Of a DNA stretch of 64,000 nt, positions 53,956-62,178 are shown one piece after another. Position 1 is the first letter of the stretch. Each line of letters starts with the position of its first letter. The notes under the pieces are model-generated. The model saw only the letters and a list, made by a program, of their open reading frames with translations. It did no database searches and was not told the origin of the DNA. Where the stretch lies: positions 682,001-746,000 of the forward strand of contig CAVVGO010000005.1 of the NCBI GenBank assembly GCA_963747835.1. The letters are read 5' to 3'. This DNA is from JAJPKK01 sp963747835. Lineage in GTDB: Bacteria > Pseudomonadota > Alphaproteobacteria > Rhizobiales > Xanthobacteraceae. A program made the translations under genes and the position numbers.

Positions 53956-55283
53956 TTATTCGCGCGGCTGCCGTTCCGCCGGCCGACGCTGTGATAGGAA
54001 AAGCCGTTCATCTCCTCGGGGCGGTAGATATTGCGCAGGTCGACGATGACCGCCTGCTTCATCGCTCGCCTTCAGCCGATCGAAATCGAGCGCGCGGAAC
54101 TGCTCCCATTCGGTGACGATGACGAGCGCGTCGGCGCCTTCCGCGCAGCATACGGGCCGTCGCAGAACGTCGACCCTCGTGAGCAGCTGGCTGCGCCTGC
54201 TCCATGCCGACCGGGTCGTAGGCGCGCACCTGCGCGCCCATGTCCTGCAGCGCGGTGATCAGCGGGATCGACGGCGCCTCGCGCATGTCGTCGGTGTTGG
54301 GCTTGAAGGTCAGCCCAAGCACCGCGACGGTCTTGCCGCGCAGGCTGCCGCCGAGCGCCGCCGCGACCTTGCGCGCCATGCCGCGCTTGCGCGCGTCGTT
54401 GACCGCCGCCACCGTCTCGACGATGCGCAGCGGCGCCTCGGCGTCCTGGGCGGTCTTGATCAGCGCGACGGTGTCCTTGGGAAAGCAGGAGCCGCCGTAG
54501 CCCGGGCCGGCGTGCAGGAACTTGCCGCCGATGCGGTTGTCGAGGCCGATGCCGCGCGCGACCTGCTGGACGTCGCGCCCGACCTTCTCGCACAGGTCCG
54601 CGATCTCGTTGATGAAGGTGATCTTGGTGGCGAGGAACGCGTTGGCCGCGTACTTGATCAATTCGGCGGTGCGCCGGCTGGTGTACAGGATCGGCGCCTG
54701 GTTGAGATAAAGCGGCCGGTAGAGATTTTCCATCACCTTGCGGGCGCGCTCGTCCTCGGTGCCGACCACGATGCGGTCGGGGTGCTTGAAGTCCTGGATC
54801 GCCGCGCCCTCGCGCAGGAATTCCGGGTTCGACACCACCGCGCACGTCGGCGTCGGGCCGCGCCTCGCGGATGATCCGCTCGACCTCGTCGCCGGTGCCC
54901 ACCGGCACCGTCGACTTGGTGACCACCACGGTGAAGCCGGTAGAGCGCCGCGGCGATCTCGCGCGCCGCCATGATGCACGTAAGAGAGGTCCGCATGGCC
55001 GTCGCCGCGGCGCGACGGCGTGCCGACCGCGATGAACACCGCATCGGCGTTGGCGACCGGGCCGGCCAGATCGGTGGTGAAATCGAGCCGCTTCTGCGCG
55101 CATGTTGGCGGCCACCAGGCGGTCGAGGTCCGGGCTCGAAGATCGGCATCTCGCCGCTTGCGAAGGCCGCGCGATCTTGTCGGCGTCCTTGTCGACGCAG
55201 GTGACGACGTGGCCGAAATCGGCAAAACAGGCCCCCGACACGAGCCCGACATAGCCGGCGCCGATCATCGCAACCTGCATCAA
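53956..55283 (-). pseudogene. ugd: UDP-glucose 6-dehydrogenase, frameshifted
   Basis: It oxidises UDP-glucose to UDP-glucuronate with two NAD in the cytoplasm. Segments of a normal Ugd are found across frames: MQVAMIGAGYVGLVSGACFA (Rossmann), SNPEFLREGAAIQDFKHPDR, ELIKYAANAFLATKITFINE, GGKFLHAGPGYGGSCFPKDT (catalytic Cys), VAVLGLTFKPNTDDMREAPS and YRPEEMNGFSYHSVG at the end. At least four shifts are needed, and the 3' end is uncertain: the stop is at 53956 or, in another frame, at 53892. The start ATG at 55283 is normal. It may supply UDP-glucuronate for the neighbouring glycosyltransferase. Confidence 0.85.
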
Positions 55284-55385
55284 GTACCTCCGTGACGTGC
55301 GGGATTGATAGTCAGTTCCGGGCCGTTTGGGAAATCGCGACCTGGGAGACAGGCGCGCCCACCCGCTGGCCGCGTGCGGGCCGCC

Positions 55386-56495
55386 TCAGTTGGCGGCTTC
55401 ATCCGGCGCCGGATTGTCAAATAGCGATGGTTGCTTCGCAGGGGCAACCAGTTCCTTTTTCTCCACAGTCTCGGTGCTAAAATCTGCCATGAGCGGTAGC
55501 TGAAGCGTATCCCCCCGCTTTGGGTGAGCGATATCGAGCATCAACTTAAATTGGGACCATGTCTTCGATACCCGCATCAATGTGATGATGGCGTGCAGGT
55601 GCTGCGCCAGGGCCGGGTGTCCGACGTCTTCGGTCAGCCATTGATGATGTTTTGACCGACGTCTTCCTCCTTCAACCGGATTGCGCCGCTCCAATTCTTC
55701 GAGGATTTGCGGAGCCAATCGGGCATAAACGATATCTTTCGTATACCCTGCAACAGCCTGCGGCGGATTGGTTGCGCGCCCCTTCCACTTCCACCCTCTT
55801 AAACGAAAGATGTGCTCGTAAAATTCATCAGGGAATCGCTTCGCCCACGCGGCCAATTCCTTTCGCAAAAACGCATCAAGCAATGCTTGCAGTGCATGCT
55901 TGTCTCGAACCTCCTGATAACCGGTTGCTTCGTCAATCAGGCCCGCGATGCCTAGCCGAGCGAGCCCCTTCATAATGATGTGGGCTTGATCGGCAATATG
56001 CCGTTGGCCTTGGGTTAATTTCCCCGCGCGGTCAGCTTTGACAAAGACGTCGCAGACCTCGGGCAACAGTTCGTCCGCGTAGCCGAAAGCACGGCCACCC
56101 TTTTTGGTCCTAAATTCAATCTGACTAGACGTCACCTCCAGCTCTTTGGAAATAAACGTCTTTAGGTTTGCAGCCGTAAGAAATGCAGGCAAGTTGGCGT
56201 CGCCCTTATAGTACTGACGTCCCTTCGCCTGCCGCGCCCTACCAAGGGCGAGCATGAAGCCGCTCTGTGTAATCACACGCTGTCCAGTATTCAGGACGGC
56301 GCATGCGATCTCAGTTTCGCCGATGCGGATGGTGCCCTCATGTGTCGCAAAGGGCGCATTACCTTTCCATCTCGCGTCGGCTGCCTTTTTCGCAATTTCC
56401 TTTCGCTGATCCGGCGACAGAGATTGGGCGCGAGCGTGCCCACCCATCGCGGCAATGTCGGCCCTACTGGGGTCGTCTGAATCGGGCTCATCCAT
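55386..56495 (-). CDS. P63C-domain protein of a mobile island
   Basis: The 369-residue product contains the P63C domain (HALQALLDAFLRKELAAWAK, FPDEFYEHIFRLRGWKWKGR, YTKDIVYARLAPQILEELER and HHQWLTEDVGHPALAQHLHA), preceded by QSGFMLALGRARQAKGRQYY. The family is found in phages, plasmids and islands; its role is not established. Base composition is markedly less GC-rich than the flanking genes, which supports recent transfer. A group of palindromic repeats lies just upstream of its ATG at 56495. The gene is intact. Confidence 0.85.
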   Translation of the reverse strand: MDEPDSDDPSRADIAAMGGHARAQSLSPDQRKEIAKKAADARWKGNAPFATHEGTIRIGETEIACAVLNTGQRVITQSGFMLALGRARQAKGRQYYKGDANLPAFLTAANLKTFISKELEVTSSQIEFRTKKGGRAFGYADELLPEVCDVFVKADRAGKLTQGQRHIADQAHIIMKGLARLGIAGLIDEATGYQEVRDKHALQALLDAFLRKELAAWAKRFPDEFYEHIFRLRGWKWKGRATNPPQAVAGYTKDIVYARLAPQILEELERRNPVEGGRRRSKHHQWLTEDVGHPALAQHLHAIITLMRVSKTWSQFKLMLDIAHPKRGDTLQLPLMADFSTETVEKKELVAPAKQPSLFDNPAPDEAAN

Positions 56496-56517
56496 GACCG
56501 CCTCCGCTGACAGAAGT

Positions 56518-56576
56518 AAGCAAGCATGTTAGGATAATGCTTGCTTTCCCAGGAAGCAAGCATAAGTAGCAAGCAT
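56518..56576. repeat. Cluster of AAGCAAGCAT repeats, operator- or iteron-like
   Basis: Four copies of a 9-10 base unit occur in 59 bases: AAGCAAGCAT at 56518-56527, its complement at 56537-56546, direct copies at 56554-56563 and 56568-56576. The first two form a perfect palindrome with a 9-base spacer. The cluster begins 22 bases upstream of the P63C start codon, so it is either its operator or a replication or recombination site of the island. Confidence 0.85.
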
Positions 56577-56601
56577 GAACAGCGGAATTCACCAACAAGA
56601 A

Positions 56602-56636
56602 CGCCCCACTTGCGTTTCCCCGAGCGGGGCGCTTTT
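56602..56636 (+). terminator. Candidate terminator hairpin in the island
   Basis: CGCCCC (56602-56607) pairs with GGGGCG (56626-56631), followed by CTTTT. It separates the P63C upstream region from the transposase remnant. No plus-strand gene precedes it closely, so its role is uncertain. Confidence 0.4.
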
Positions 56637-57030
56637 GTGCGTGGAAGCGTGTTCCGGCGCAAATCTCGACATCGTATGTGGAGCGCTCGAACCTCTCGAT
56701 CCGTATGGCGTCACGCCGGTTCACCCGCCTGACGAACAGCTTCTCAAGGAAACTGGAGAACCACGCGGCGGCCGTCAGGCTATACGTGGCGGCATTACAA
56801 TTTCCATGGCGTCCATGAGAGCCTGACGCCCAATGCGCGGCACACCAGAATAGGCCAGCGATGGCGCTTGTCGCAAAGCATGTGTGGTCGATCGGAGACT
56901 TGCTGGACGCGGCTTTAACCGTGGCGCCGATTGAGCCAACCGAGACTGCACCGGATCGGCGGCGGCGGTTCCGAGTAATCGAGGGGGAAGAAACGATTAA
57001 ACATAAAACTGTCGCACCCTCTGCGCGACG
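56637..57030 (+). pseudogene. Remnant of an IS1-type transposase
   Basis: The translated plus strand gives the very conserved C-terminal block of this transposase group: SYVERSNLSIRMASRRFTRL, TNSFSRKLENHAAA. After a frameshift near 56800 comes YNFHGVHESLTP, and after a second comes RPAMALVAKHVWSIGDLLDA. The whole N-terminal catalytic part is missing. The reading from 56861 also extends downstream to 57100 as a 79-codon frame that is often mis-called as a gene. It marks former transposition in the island. Confidence 0.75.
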
Positions 57031-57116
57031 ACAAAAAAGCCCATATGTGGTAGGAAAGTCACACAACGACGGCGGATGTTGCTGTACCGTCAGAATTTGA
57101 ATCGGGAGAGTGGGAC

Positions 57117-57326
57117 ATGGCAGAACGCAAACCATCGATCAGCCGAGCGCCGAAGCGGCCGGAACTTGATCGCCTTCTGCAGCAGAGCAAAGAGATCGGC
57201 GTGACCGACGCAGAACTTGAAGAGCAGCGGGTGAGTTTCGTTTACGGGAATGCCCCGAAAGGATCACGGATTACGAGGGCCTCCGCACTCCGTGCTTCCA
57301 AAAGTCTACGTATTTACGCCCCGTAA
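57117..57326 (+). CDS. Small protein upstream of the Fic gene
   Basis: The 69-residue basic protein (MAERKPSISRAPKRPELDRL, LQQSKEIGVTDAELEEQRVS, FVYGNAPKGSRITRASALRA) has a good ribosome-binding site (GGGAGAG) and lies 51 bases before the Fic gene, from which it is separated by a hairpin. Small ORFs in this place are often antitoxins of Fic toxins, but the canonical inhibitory motif S/T-xxx-E-G/N is not evident here. The antitoxin role is therefore only an inference. Confidence 0.7.
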   Translation: MAERKPSISRAPKRPELDRLLQQSKEIGVTDAELEEQRVSFVYGNAPKGSRITRASALRASKSLRIYAP

Positions 57327-57341
57327 GGCTGATTAAGGAGA

Positions 57342-57370
57342 AGAAGCCCAGCTTAGCTGGGCTTCTTTTT
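57342..57370 (+). terminator. Terminator-like hairpin between the small ORF and the Fic gene
   Basis: AAGAAGCCCAGC (57342-57353) pairs with GCTGGCTTCTT (57357-57367) with one bulged C and a 3-base loop, then a T run. It ends only about 8 bases before the Fic ATG at 57378. It would allow the small protein to be made in excess over Fic or would attenuate Fic expression. Confidence 0.7.
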
Positions 57371-57377
57371 GTGTGCC

Positions 57378-57998
57378 ATGATCGTATTAGAGCAAGTAGA
57401 TCAGAATCTTTACGACAGGGTTCAAGAAAAAAATCTCATTCGCCAGTACGATCTACTGATGAATTACATAGAGGTTGGGTTAGAGCAAGATCACACATCG
57501 TTCGACAAGTATATGTTGTGGGCGCTGAACCATGTGGCCGTAGCAAACATTTCTCAATTCGGTGGGCGCTTTCGAGAGGAGCCAATTTATGTTGGTGAGC
57601 ACATTCCACCGCATTTCGAAAAAGTACCGGAGCTAATGGACCGGTTCGTGTCACACGTCCATGAAAACTGGTACATTTATACCCCAATCGAATTGGCTGC
57701 ATACGCGCTCTGGAGATTGAATTGGATTCATCCCTTTATAGAGGGAAATGGCAGGACGGCGCGGGCCGCCTGTTATTATCTGCTCTGTGTGCGACATGGC
57801 GCACTATTGAAGGGACGTAGGATCGTTCCGGAGCGCATCAAAGATGACCGCGATGGATATGAGGCGGCCTTAGTCGCCGCCGATCAGGCTTGGGACCAGG
57901 GGCATCTTGATTTTTCAAAGATGGAAGAATTTCTAGCGGCTCTTTTACAAGCCCAACTCGCTGATGACGGCGTGAGCAATCCAGGGCCTGTGTCCTAA
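57378..57998 (+). CDS. Fic-domain protein (probable AMP transferase)
   Basis: The 206-residue Fic fold contains the complete active-site motif HPFIEGNGRTAR (about residue 130) with catalytic His. Members usually attach AMP from ATP to a protein hydroxyl. Upstream are the LWALNHVAVANISQFGGRFR region and EEPIYVGEHIPPHFEKVPEL (flap and substrate loop). The usual inhibitory Glu helix is not recognised in the protein itself, consistent with a separate antitoxin. The ATG at 57378 is preferred over a TTG nine bases upstream. Low GC and position in the island suggest a toxin-antitoxin or effector module. Confidence 0.85.
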   Translation: MIVLEQVDQNLYDRVQEKNLIRQYDLLMNYIEVGLEQDHTSFDKYMLWALNHVAVANISQFGGRFREEPIYVGEHIPPHFEKVPELMDRFVSHVHENWYIYTPIELAAYALWRLNWIHPFIEGNGRTARAACYYLLCVRHGALLKGRRIVPERIKDDRDGYEAALVAADQAWDQGHLDFSKMEEFLAALLQAQLADDGVSNPGPVS

Positions 57999-58028
57999 TT
58001 TCCCGTCCGAAGTGTCCGAATTAGGACA
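57991..58028. repeat. 10-bp inverted repeat at the end of the Fic gene
   Basis: TGTCCTAATT (57991-58000) and AATTAGGACA (58019-58028) form a perfect inverted repeat around 18 bases, overlapping the Fic stop codon. There is no T run after it. It may be a site related to island insertion or a weak terminator. Confidence 0.5.
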
Positions 58029-58166
58029 GTACCCGGGATTGATTGCGTGCGCAAAAGTCATTCATACTGAAACATAAATCGGCATAGCCTTGCGTCCCTG
58101 GGGGGACTTATAACCGCCCGGGCGGGTCTCGTGTTCGCGATGCCGGCGTAACGGGCGAGGATTCAC

Positions 58167-59318
58167 TTGGAAAACCTTCAGCGGGGACTCGGCCGGTTCG
58201 GTTCGGCCGACGATATTGCGGTTCAGCGCGGGATCGCCGAATTCCAGGCCGGGCGGCCCGTGGTGATTTCAGGCGCCGAAGACCCGATCGTGGCCGTGCC
58301 GGTCGACGGCCTGACCGACGCCACCTGGGACGAATTCAAGGCGCTGTGCGCGCCGGCTCCCCTGCGGCTCGCCGTCACGGCGCGGCGCGCCCGGGTGATC
58401 GGCCTCGACGTGCCGGGCCCGGTCTTCATCGCCCTTGCCCCCGATGACACGCGAGCAATCGTCTGGGCGCTCGCCACCGGTCCCGACTGCGAGCGCCGGC
58501 CCGCCGCCGGGGCGACCGGCGAGGTGGGGGTCCGGGCGATCGAGCTTGCCAAGCTTGCCCAGCGGCTTCCGGCGCTGCTGGTGGCGGACGCCAAGGCGCT
58601 GGCGCCGGGCTTTCTCGCCCAGATGATTGCGGTTCACGCGGACGCGATGGCGCAATTCCGCAACAAGCTTCTGGATTCCCTGGAGATCGTCAGCGCGGCG
58701 CGGATACCGTTGCCGGAGGGGCACGAGGCGCGATTCCTGGTGTTCCGCGATGCGGTCGGCAGCAGCCCGGTGGCGATCATGCTGGGCGAGCCTGATTTGT
58801 CTCAGCCGGTCAACGTGCGGGTGCATTCGGCCTGCCTCACCGGCGACGTGTTCGGCTCGCGGCGCTGCGATTGCGGGGCGCAGCTTAAGCTCGCGATGGC
58901 GCAACTGTCGGAAGCAGGCGGCGGCATCGTGCTCTACCTGGAGCAGGAAGGCCGCGGGCTCGGCCTCGCCAACAAAATGCGGGCCTATACGCTCCAGGAC
59001 GACGGCCTCGACACCATGGACGCCAACATGATGCTGGGCTTCGACGACGACGAGCGCAATTACGGCGTCGCCGCCCGCATGCTGAAGATGATCGGGGCGA
59101 ACCGGGTGCGGCTCCTCACCAACAATCCCGGCAAGCTCGAGGCGTTGACGGAGGGCGGCGTGGAGGTTTGTGCCCGCATTCCGCTGCACACCCCCATCAA
59201 TCCGGAAAATCGCCGCTATCTCGCGACCAAGGCGGCCCGCGCCGGCCACTGGCTCGATGACATGCTGGAGCCCGGCGCCACGCCGGAACACGACGTGCCT
59301 CAACCGTCCGGGGCCTAG
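58167..59318 (+). CDS. ribA: GTP cyclohydrolase II with a 190-residue N-terminal extension
   Basis: The C-terminal domain (residues about 195-360) is a GTP cyclohydrolase II. It has the zinc-binding motif CLTGDVFGSRRCDCGAQL, the catalytic LYLEQEGRGLGLANKMRAYT, the substrate-binding DGLDTMDANMMLGFDDDERN and LLTNNPGKLEAL. It opens the imidazole ring of GTP to a diaminopyrimidine phosphate. Compared with E. coli RibA (about 196 residues) it has an N-terminal domain (LQRGLGRFGSADDIAVQRGI to VADAKALAPGFLAQMIAVHA) without DHBP-synthase motifs. The start is a TTG at 58167 with AGG upstream. It stands alone after the island, but matches the needs of the 49.8-53.8 kb cluster. Confidence 0.92.
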   Translation: MENLQRGLGRFGSADDIAVQRGIAEFQAGRPVVISGAEDPIVAVPVDGLTDATWDEFKALCAPAPLRLAVTARRARVIGLDVPGPVFIALAPDDTRAIVWALATGPDCERRPAAGATGEVGVRAIELAKLAQRLPALLVADAKALAPGFLAQMIAVHADAMAQFRNKLLDSLEIVSAARIPLPEGHEARFLVFRDAVGSSPVAIMLGEPDLSQPVNVRVHSACLTGDVFGSRRCDCGAQLKLAMAQLSEAGGGIVLYLEQEGRGLGLANKMRAYTLQDDGLDTMDANMMLGFDDDERNYGVAARMLKMIGANRVRLLTNNPGKLEALTEGGVEVCARIPLHTPINPENRRYLATKAARAGHWLDDMLEPGATPEHDVPQPSGA

Positions 59319-59402
59319 AGCATAATCGAAAAGTTGCAGACTTTTCGGACCAGATCATGTTCAGAATCAAACGATTTAGATTCAACCCAGATGGATCGCG
59401 CT

Positions 59403-61061
59403 CTAACGAAAGATCACGAGCGCGTTCTCGAGCGTGATCCACACGCCCCACGCGATCGGGATACCGACAAAGGCCCAGAACAGCGCTGCCGGGGCGTCAA
59501 GGCCGCCCTTGCCGATGCCGAATGAGCCGCCCGTTACTGAAGCGCCGGCGCCCGCCGCCCGGGCTTGCAGCGCCGCCACTTCCTGCGGTCTCATGAACCA
59601 TTTGTCGGCCAGCGGCTTGATCAGGAAGTTGCAGACGAAACCGGCCACCAGCATTCCGGCCAGAATATACATGGTGACGTCGTAAACGTGGTCGCGCGGC
59701 ACGCCCGCCGCGATTTCGAACTCCCGAATGTAGTTGACGACCACCGGACCGATGATGCCGGCGGTCGACCACGCGGTCAGCAGGCGGCCATGGATGGCGC
59801 CGACGAATTGCGTGCCGAACACGTCGGCGAGATAGGCCGGCACGGTGGCGAAGCCGCCGCCATACATCGACAGGATCACGCAGAAGAAGGCGACGAACAG
59901 CGCCTTGTTGCCGGAATGCGCCGCCCAGGGCGCGAGCGCGTACATGGCGATGCCCAAAAGGAAGAACGTATAGTAGGTGTTTTTCCGCCCGATGTAGTCG
60001 GATAGCGACGCCCAGAAGAAGCGTCCGCCGATATTGAAGAGCGACAACAGACCGGTGAAGCCGGCCGCGATCGCCGCGATCAGGGTTCGCTGCTCCGGGC
60101 TGAGTTGCGTGAAGCCGAGCTCCGGATGCCCGATCAGCGTGCCGCCGAAAATCTCCTGCAGCATGGGCGACGCCATCCCGATCACCCCGATGCCGGCGGA
60201 TACGTTGAGGCAGAGCACCGCCCAGATGAGCCAGAACTGCTTGGTCTTGTGGGCGTCCTTGAGATGGACGTGATGCGGGGTGATCATCGCGGTGGCGCTC
60301 TTGCGCGGTGCCCACCCGTCGGGACGCCAGCCGCCTGGCGGCAAGCGGTAGCCGAACGCGCCGATCAGCATGAATACGAAGTAGATCGCCCCCATGGCGA
60401 GGAACGTCTGCCATACCCCGACCGAGGACGCGGTACGAAAATGATTCATCAGCAGGTCGGCGAGCGGCGCGCCGATCATGGCGCCGCCGCCGAAGCCCAT
60501 GATCGCCATGCCGGTTGCCATGCCGCGGCGATCCGGGAACCACTTCACAAGGGTGGAGACCGGCGAGATGTAGCCGAGACCAAGTCCGATGCCGCCGATC
60601 ACGCCCGAACCGAGCCACATCAGCCAAAGCTGATGCGTAACGACACCGAAGGCGGAGACCACGAATCCGCCGCACCAGCACAGGGCGGCGACGACGCCGG
60701 CCTTGCGTGGCCCGGCGCGCTCCAGCCAGCCGCCCCAGATCGCGGCGGATGATCCGAGCACGACGAAGAACAGGGTGAACATCCACCCCAGGCTCGAAAC
60801 GCGCCAGTCGCAGGTCGTGGTGAAAAGTTCGCCGACGAGCGTCAGGTCCGGGCAGACAATGCTCTTGTCGAGGCCGATCGCGCGCGACAGCGGCAACCAG
60901 AACACGCTGAAACCGTATGCCATTCCGATGCAGAGATGAATGCAGAGTGCGGCCGGCGGCACCAGCCAGCGATTAAATCCTGCGTTGGCGATGGTACGTT
61001 CGCGGTCGAGCAGACCCACGGTGGGTCCAAAGCTGTCCCTCGCGTGTTCGATGGTCGACAT
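59403..61061 (-). CDS. MFS transporter, oxalate/formate antiporter (OFA) type
   Basis: The 552-residue inner-membrane protein has about 12 transmembrane helices. Typical MFS segments include GWMFTLFFVVLGSSAAIWGG, GGIGLGLGYISPVSTLVKWF, DRRGMATGMAIMGFGGGAMI, NIGGRFFWASLSDYIGRKNT and a C-terminal TWSTAGIIGPVVVNYI-like region. It resembles the OFA family (OxlT-like). It lies next to fdsD, fdhD and the formate dehydrogenase gene, so it probably carries formate or oxalate. The gene is intact and starts at the ATG at 61061. Confidence 0.9.
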   Translation of the reverse strand: MSTIEHARDSFGPTVGLLDRERTIANAGFNRWLVPPAALCIHLCIGMAYGFSVFWLPLSRAIGLDKSIVCPDLTLVGELFTTTCDWRVSSLGWMFTLFFVVLGSSAAIWGGWLERAGPRKAGVVAALCWCGGFVVSAFGVVTHQLWLMWLGSGVIGGIGLGLGYISPVSTLVKWFPDRRGMATGMAIMGFGGGAMIGAPLADLLMNHFRTASSVGVWQTFLAMGAIYFVFMLIGAFGYRLPPGGWRPDGWAPRKSATAMITPHHVHLKDAHKTKQFWLIWAVLCLNVSAGIGVIGMASPMLQEIFGGTLIGHPELGFTQLSPEQRTLIAAIAAGFTGLLSLFNIGGRFFWASLSDYIGRKNTYYTFFLLGIAMYALAPWAAHSGNKALFVAFFCVILSMYGGGFATVPAYLADVFGTQFVGAIHGRLLTAWSTAGIIGPVVVNYIREFEIAAGVPRDHVYDVTMYILAGMLVAGFVCNFLIKPLADKWFMRPQEVAALQARAAGAGASVTGGSFGIGKGGLDAPAALFWAFVGIPIAWGVWITLENALVIFR

Positions 61062-61117
61062 TTAGCGCTTCTCCCATATTGGCTCTTATGAGCTCTGTCT
61101 CTTATGAGGTTCGGCTC

Positions 61118-61366
61118 TTATGAGCTCTGGTGTGCGTTCGTCGATTCCTTGTTTTGCACTTCGCGCAGCTTTTCGACCGCCGCGCGAACGGGTGGATTCA
61201 ATCCTGCCCCCCCGGCATCGAGATGCGCAACGATCGCGGTGCGCATGCGGGGATCCCAAAACTTCGTCAGGTGATCCGCGATGGCGGCCGGTGCCTTTTC
61301 GGCGCCCTGGCTGACGAAGAATTTGCCGATCTGATTAGCCATATATATCAGCCTGTCAGGCGACAT
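61118..61366 (-). CDS. fdsD: Formate dehydrogenase delta subunit
   Basis: The 82-residue FdsD-type accessory subunit is MSPDRLIYMANQIGKFFVSQ with KFWDPRMRTAIVAHLDAGG and the end LREVQNKESTNAH. Its partners are the soluble NAD-dependent formate dehydrogenase subunits. The start overlaps the end of fdhD (61356), so they are co-transcribed. Confidence 0.9.
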   Translation of the reverse strand: MSPDRLIYMANQIGKFFVSQGAEKAPAAIADHLTKFWDPRMRTAIVAHLDAGGAGLNPPVRAAVEKLREVQNKESTNAHQSS

Positions 61367-62174
61367 TGGTAACGCATTCCTTGATGATGCGGCGAGGGTG
61401 CGTGAACACCTCGAAGCCGTCGCCGCGGGCTACCGCGACCAGTGTGATGCCGGCCGCCTCGGCGGTGCGGACTGCAAGCGCGGTAGGCGCCGATACCGCC
61501 ATGATGAATGGAACCCCGATGGCAGCGGTCTTCTGCACCATCTCGACCGAAACGCGGCTGGTCAGCAGAACCGCTCCGGCTTCACCGGCGACGTGCTGGC
61601 GCGCCAGCGCGCCGCCGAGCTTGTCCAGGGCATTGTGGCGTCCGACGTCCTCGCGCAGGGCCACCAGTCCTAGGGACGGCTCCCAGAACGCCGCGGCGTG
61701 CACCGCACGGGTCTCGCGGTTGATGGCCTGGGACAGTGAGATGGATTCCATGGCGCGCATGATGTCTCGCGGCGACAGTATTTGACCGTCGGAGACGCGC
61801 GGAGGAGGGCGCGTGGCCTCGGCGAGGCTCTCGATGCCGCAGAGCCCGCATCCGGTGGGTCCGGCGAGCCGCCGCCGCCGCTCGCCGAAGCCGGTCGCGC
61901 GGGGCTCGGACAGCCACATGCGCAACTCGGTTCCGGCCTCCATCTCGATGATGTGCAGCCGCTCGATTTCGTCGATCGAAGACACGATCCCTTCGGTGAG
62001 GCTGAAGCCGTAGGCGAAGTCCTCAAGATCCTGCGGGGTCGCCATCATCACGGCGTAGGACGTACCGTTGTAGACGAAGGCGGTCGCCGTCTCCTCCGGA
62101 ATAGCGCGGTACCCCTCCGCAAAGCCGACGCCCCGCCAAGCCGTTCGCGCAACGCGTTCGATCGGAAGGGCCAT
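61356..62174 (-). CDS. fdhD: FdhD sulfurtransferase for formate dehydrogenase
   Basis: FdhD transfers sulfur from a cysteine desulfurase to the molybdenum cofactor of formate dehydrogenase. The 272-residue product contains EETATAFVYNGTSYAVMMAT, DLEDFAYGFSLTEGIVSS, the paired cysteines in TGCGLCGIESL that carry the sulfur, GLVALREDVGRHNALDKLGG and VSVEMVQKTAAIGVPFIMAV. The ATG at 62174 lies 5 bases after the alpha-subunit stop at 62179; an earlier in-frame ATG at 62237 would overlap that gene. It overlaps fdsD at its other end. Confidence 0.95.
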   Translation of the reverse strand: MALPIERVARTAWRGVGFAEGYRAIPEETATAFVYNGTSYAVMMATPQDLEDFAYGFSLTEGIVSSIDEIERLHIIEMEAGTELRMWLSEPRATGFGERRRRLAGPTGCGLCGIESLAEATRPPPRVSDGQILSPRDIMRAMESISLSQAINRETRAVHAAAFWEPSLGLVALREDVGRHNALDKLGGALARQHVAGEAGAVLLTSRVSVEMVQKTAAIGVPFIMAVSAPTALAVRTAEAAGITLVAVARGDGFEVFTHPRRIIKECVTNVA

Positions 62175-62178
62175 CGGG

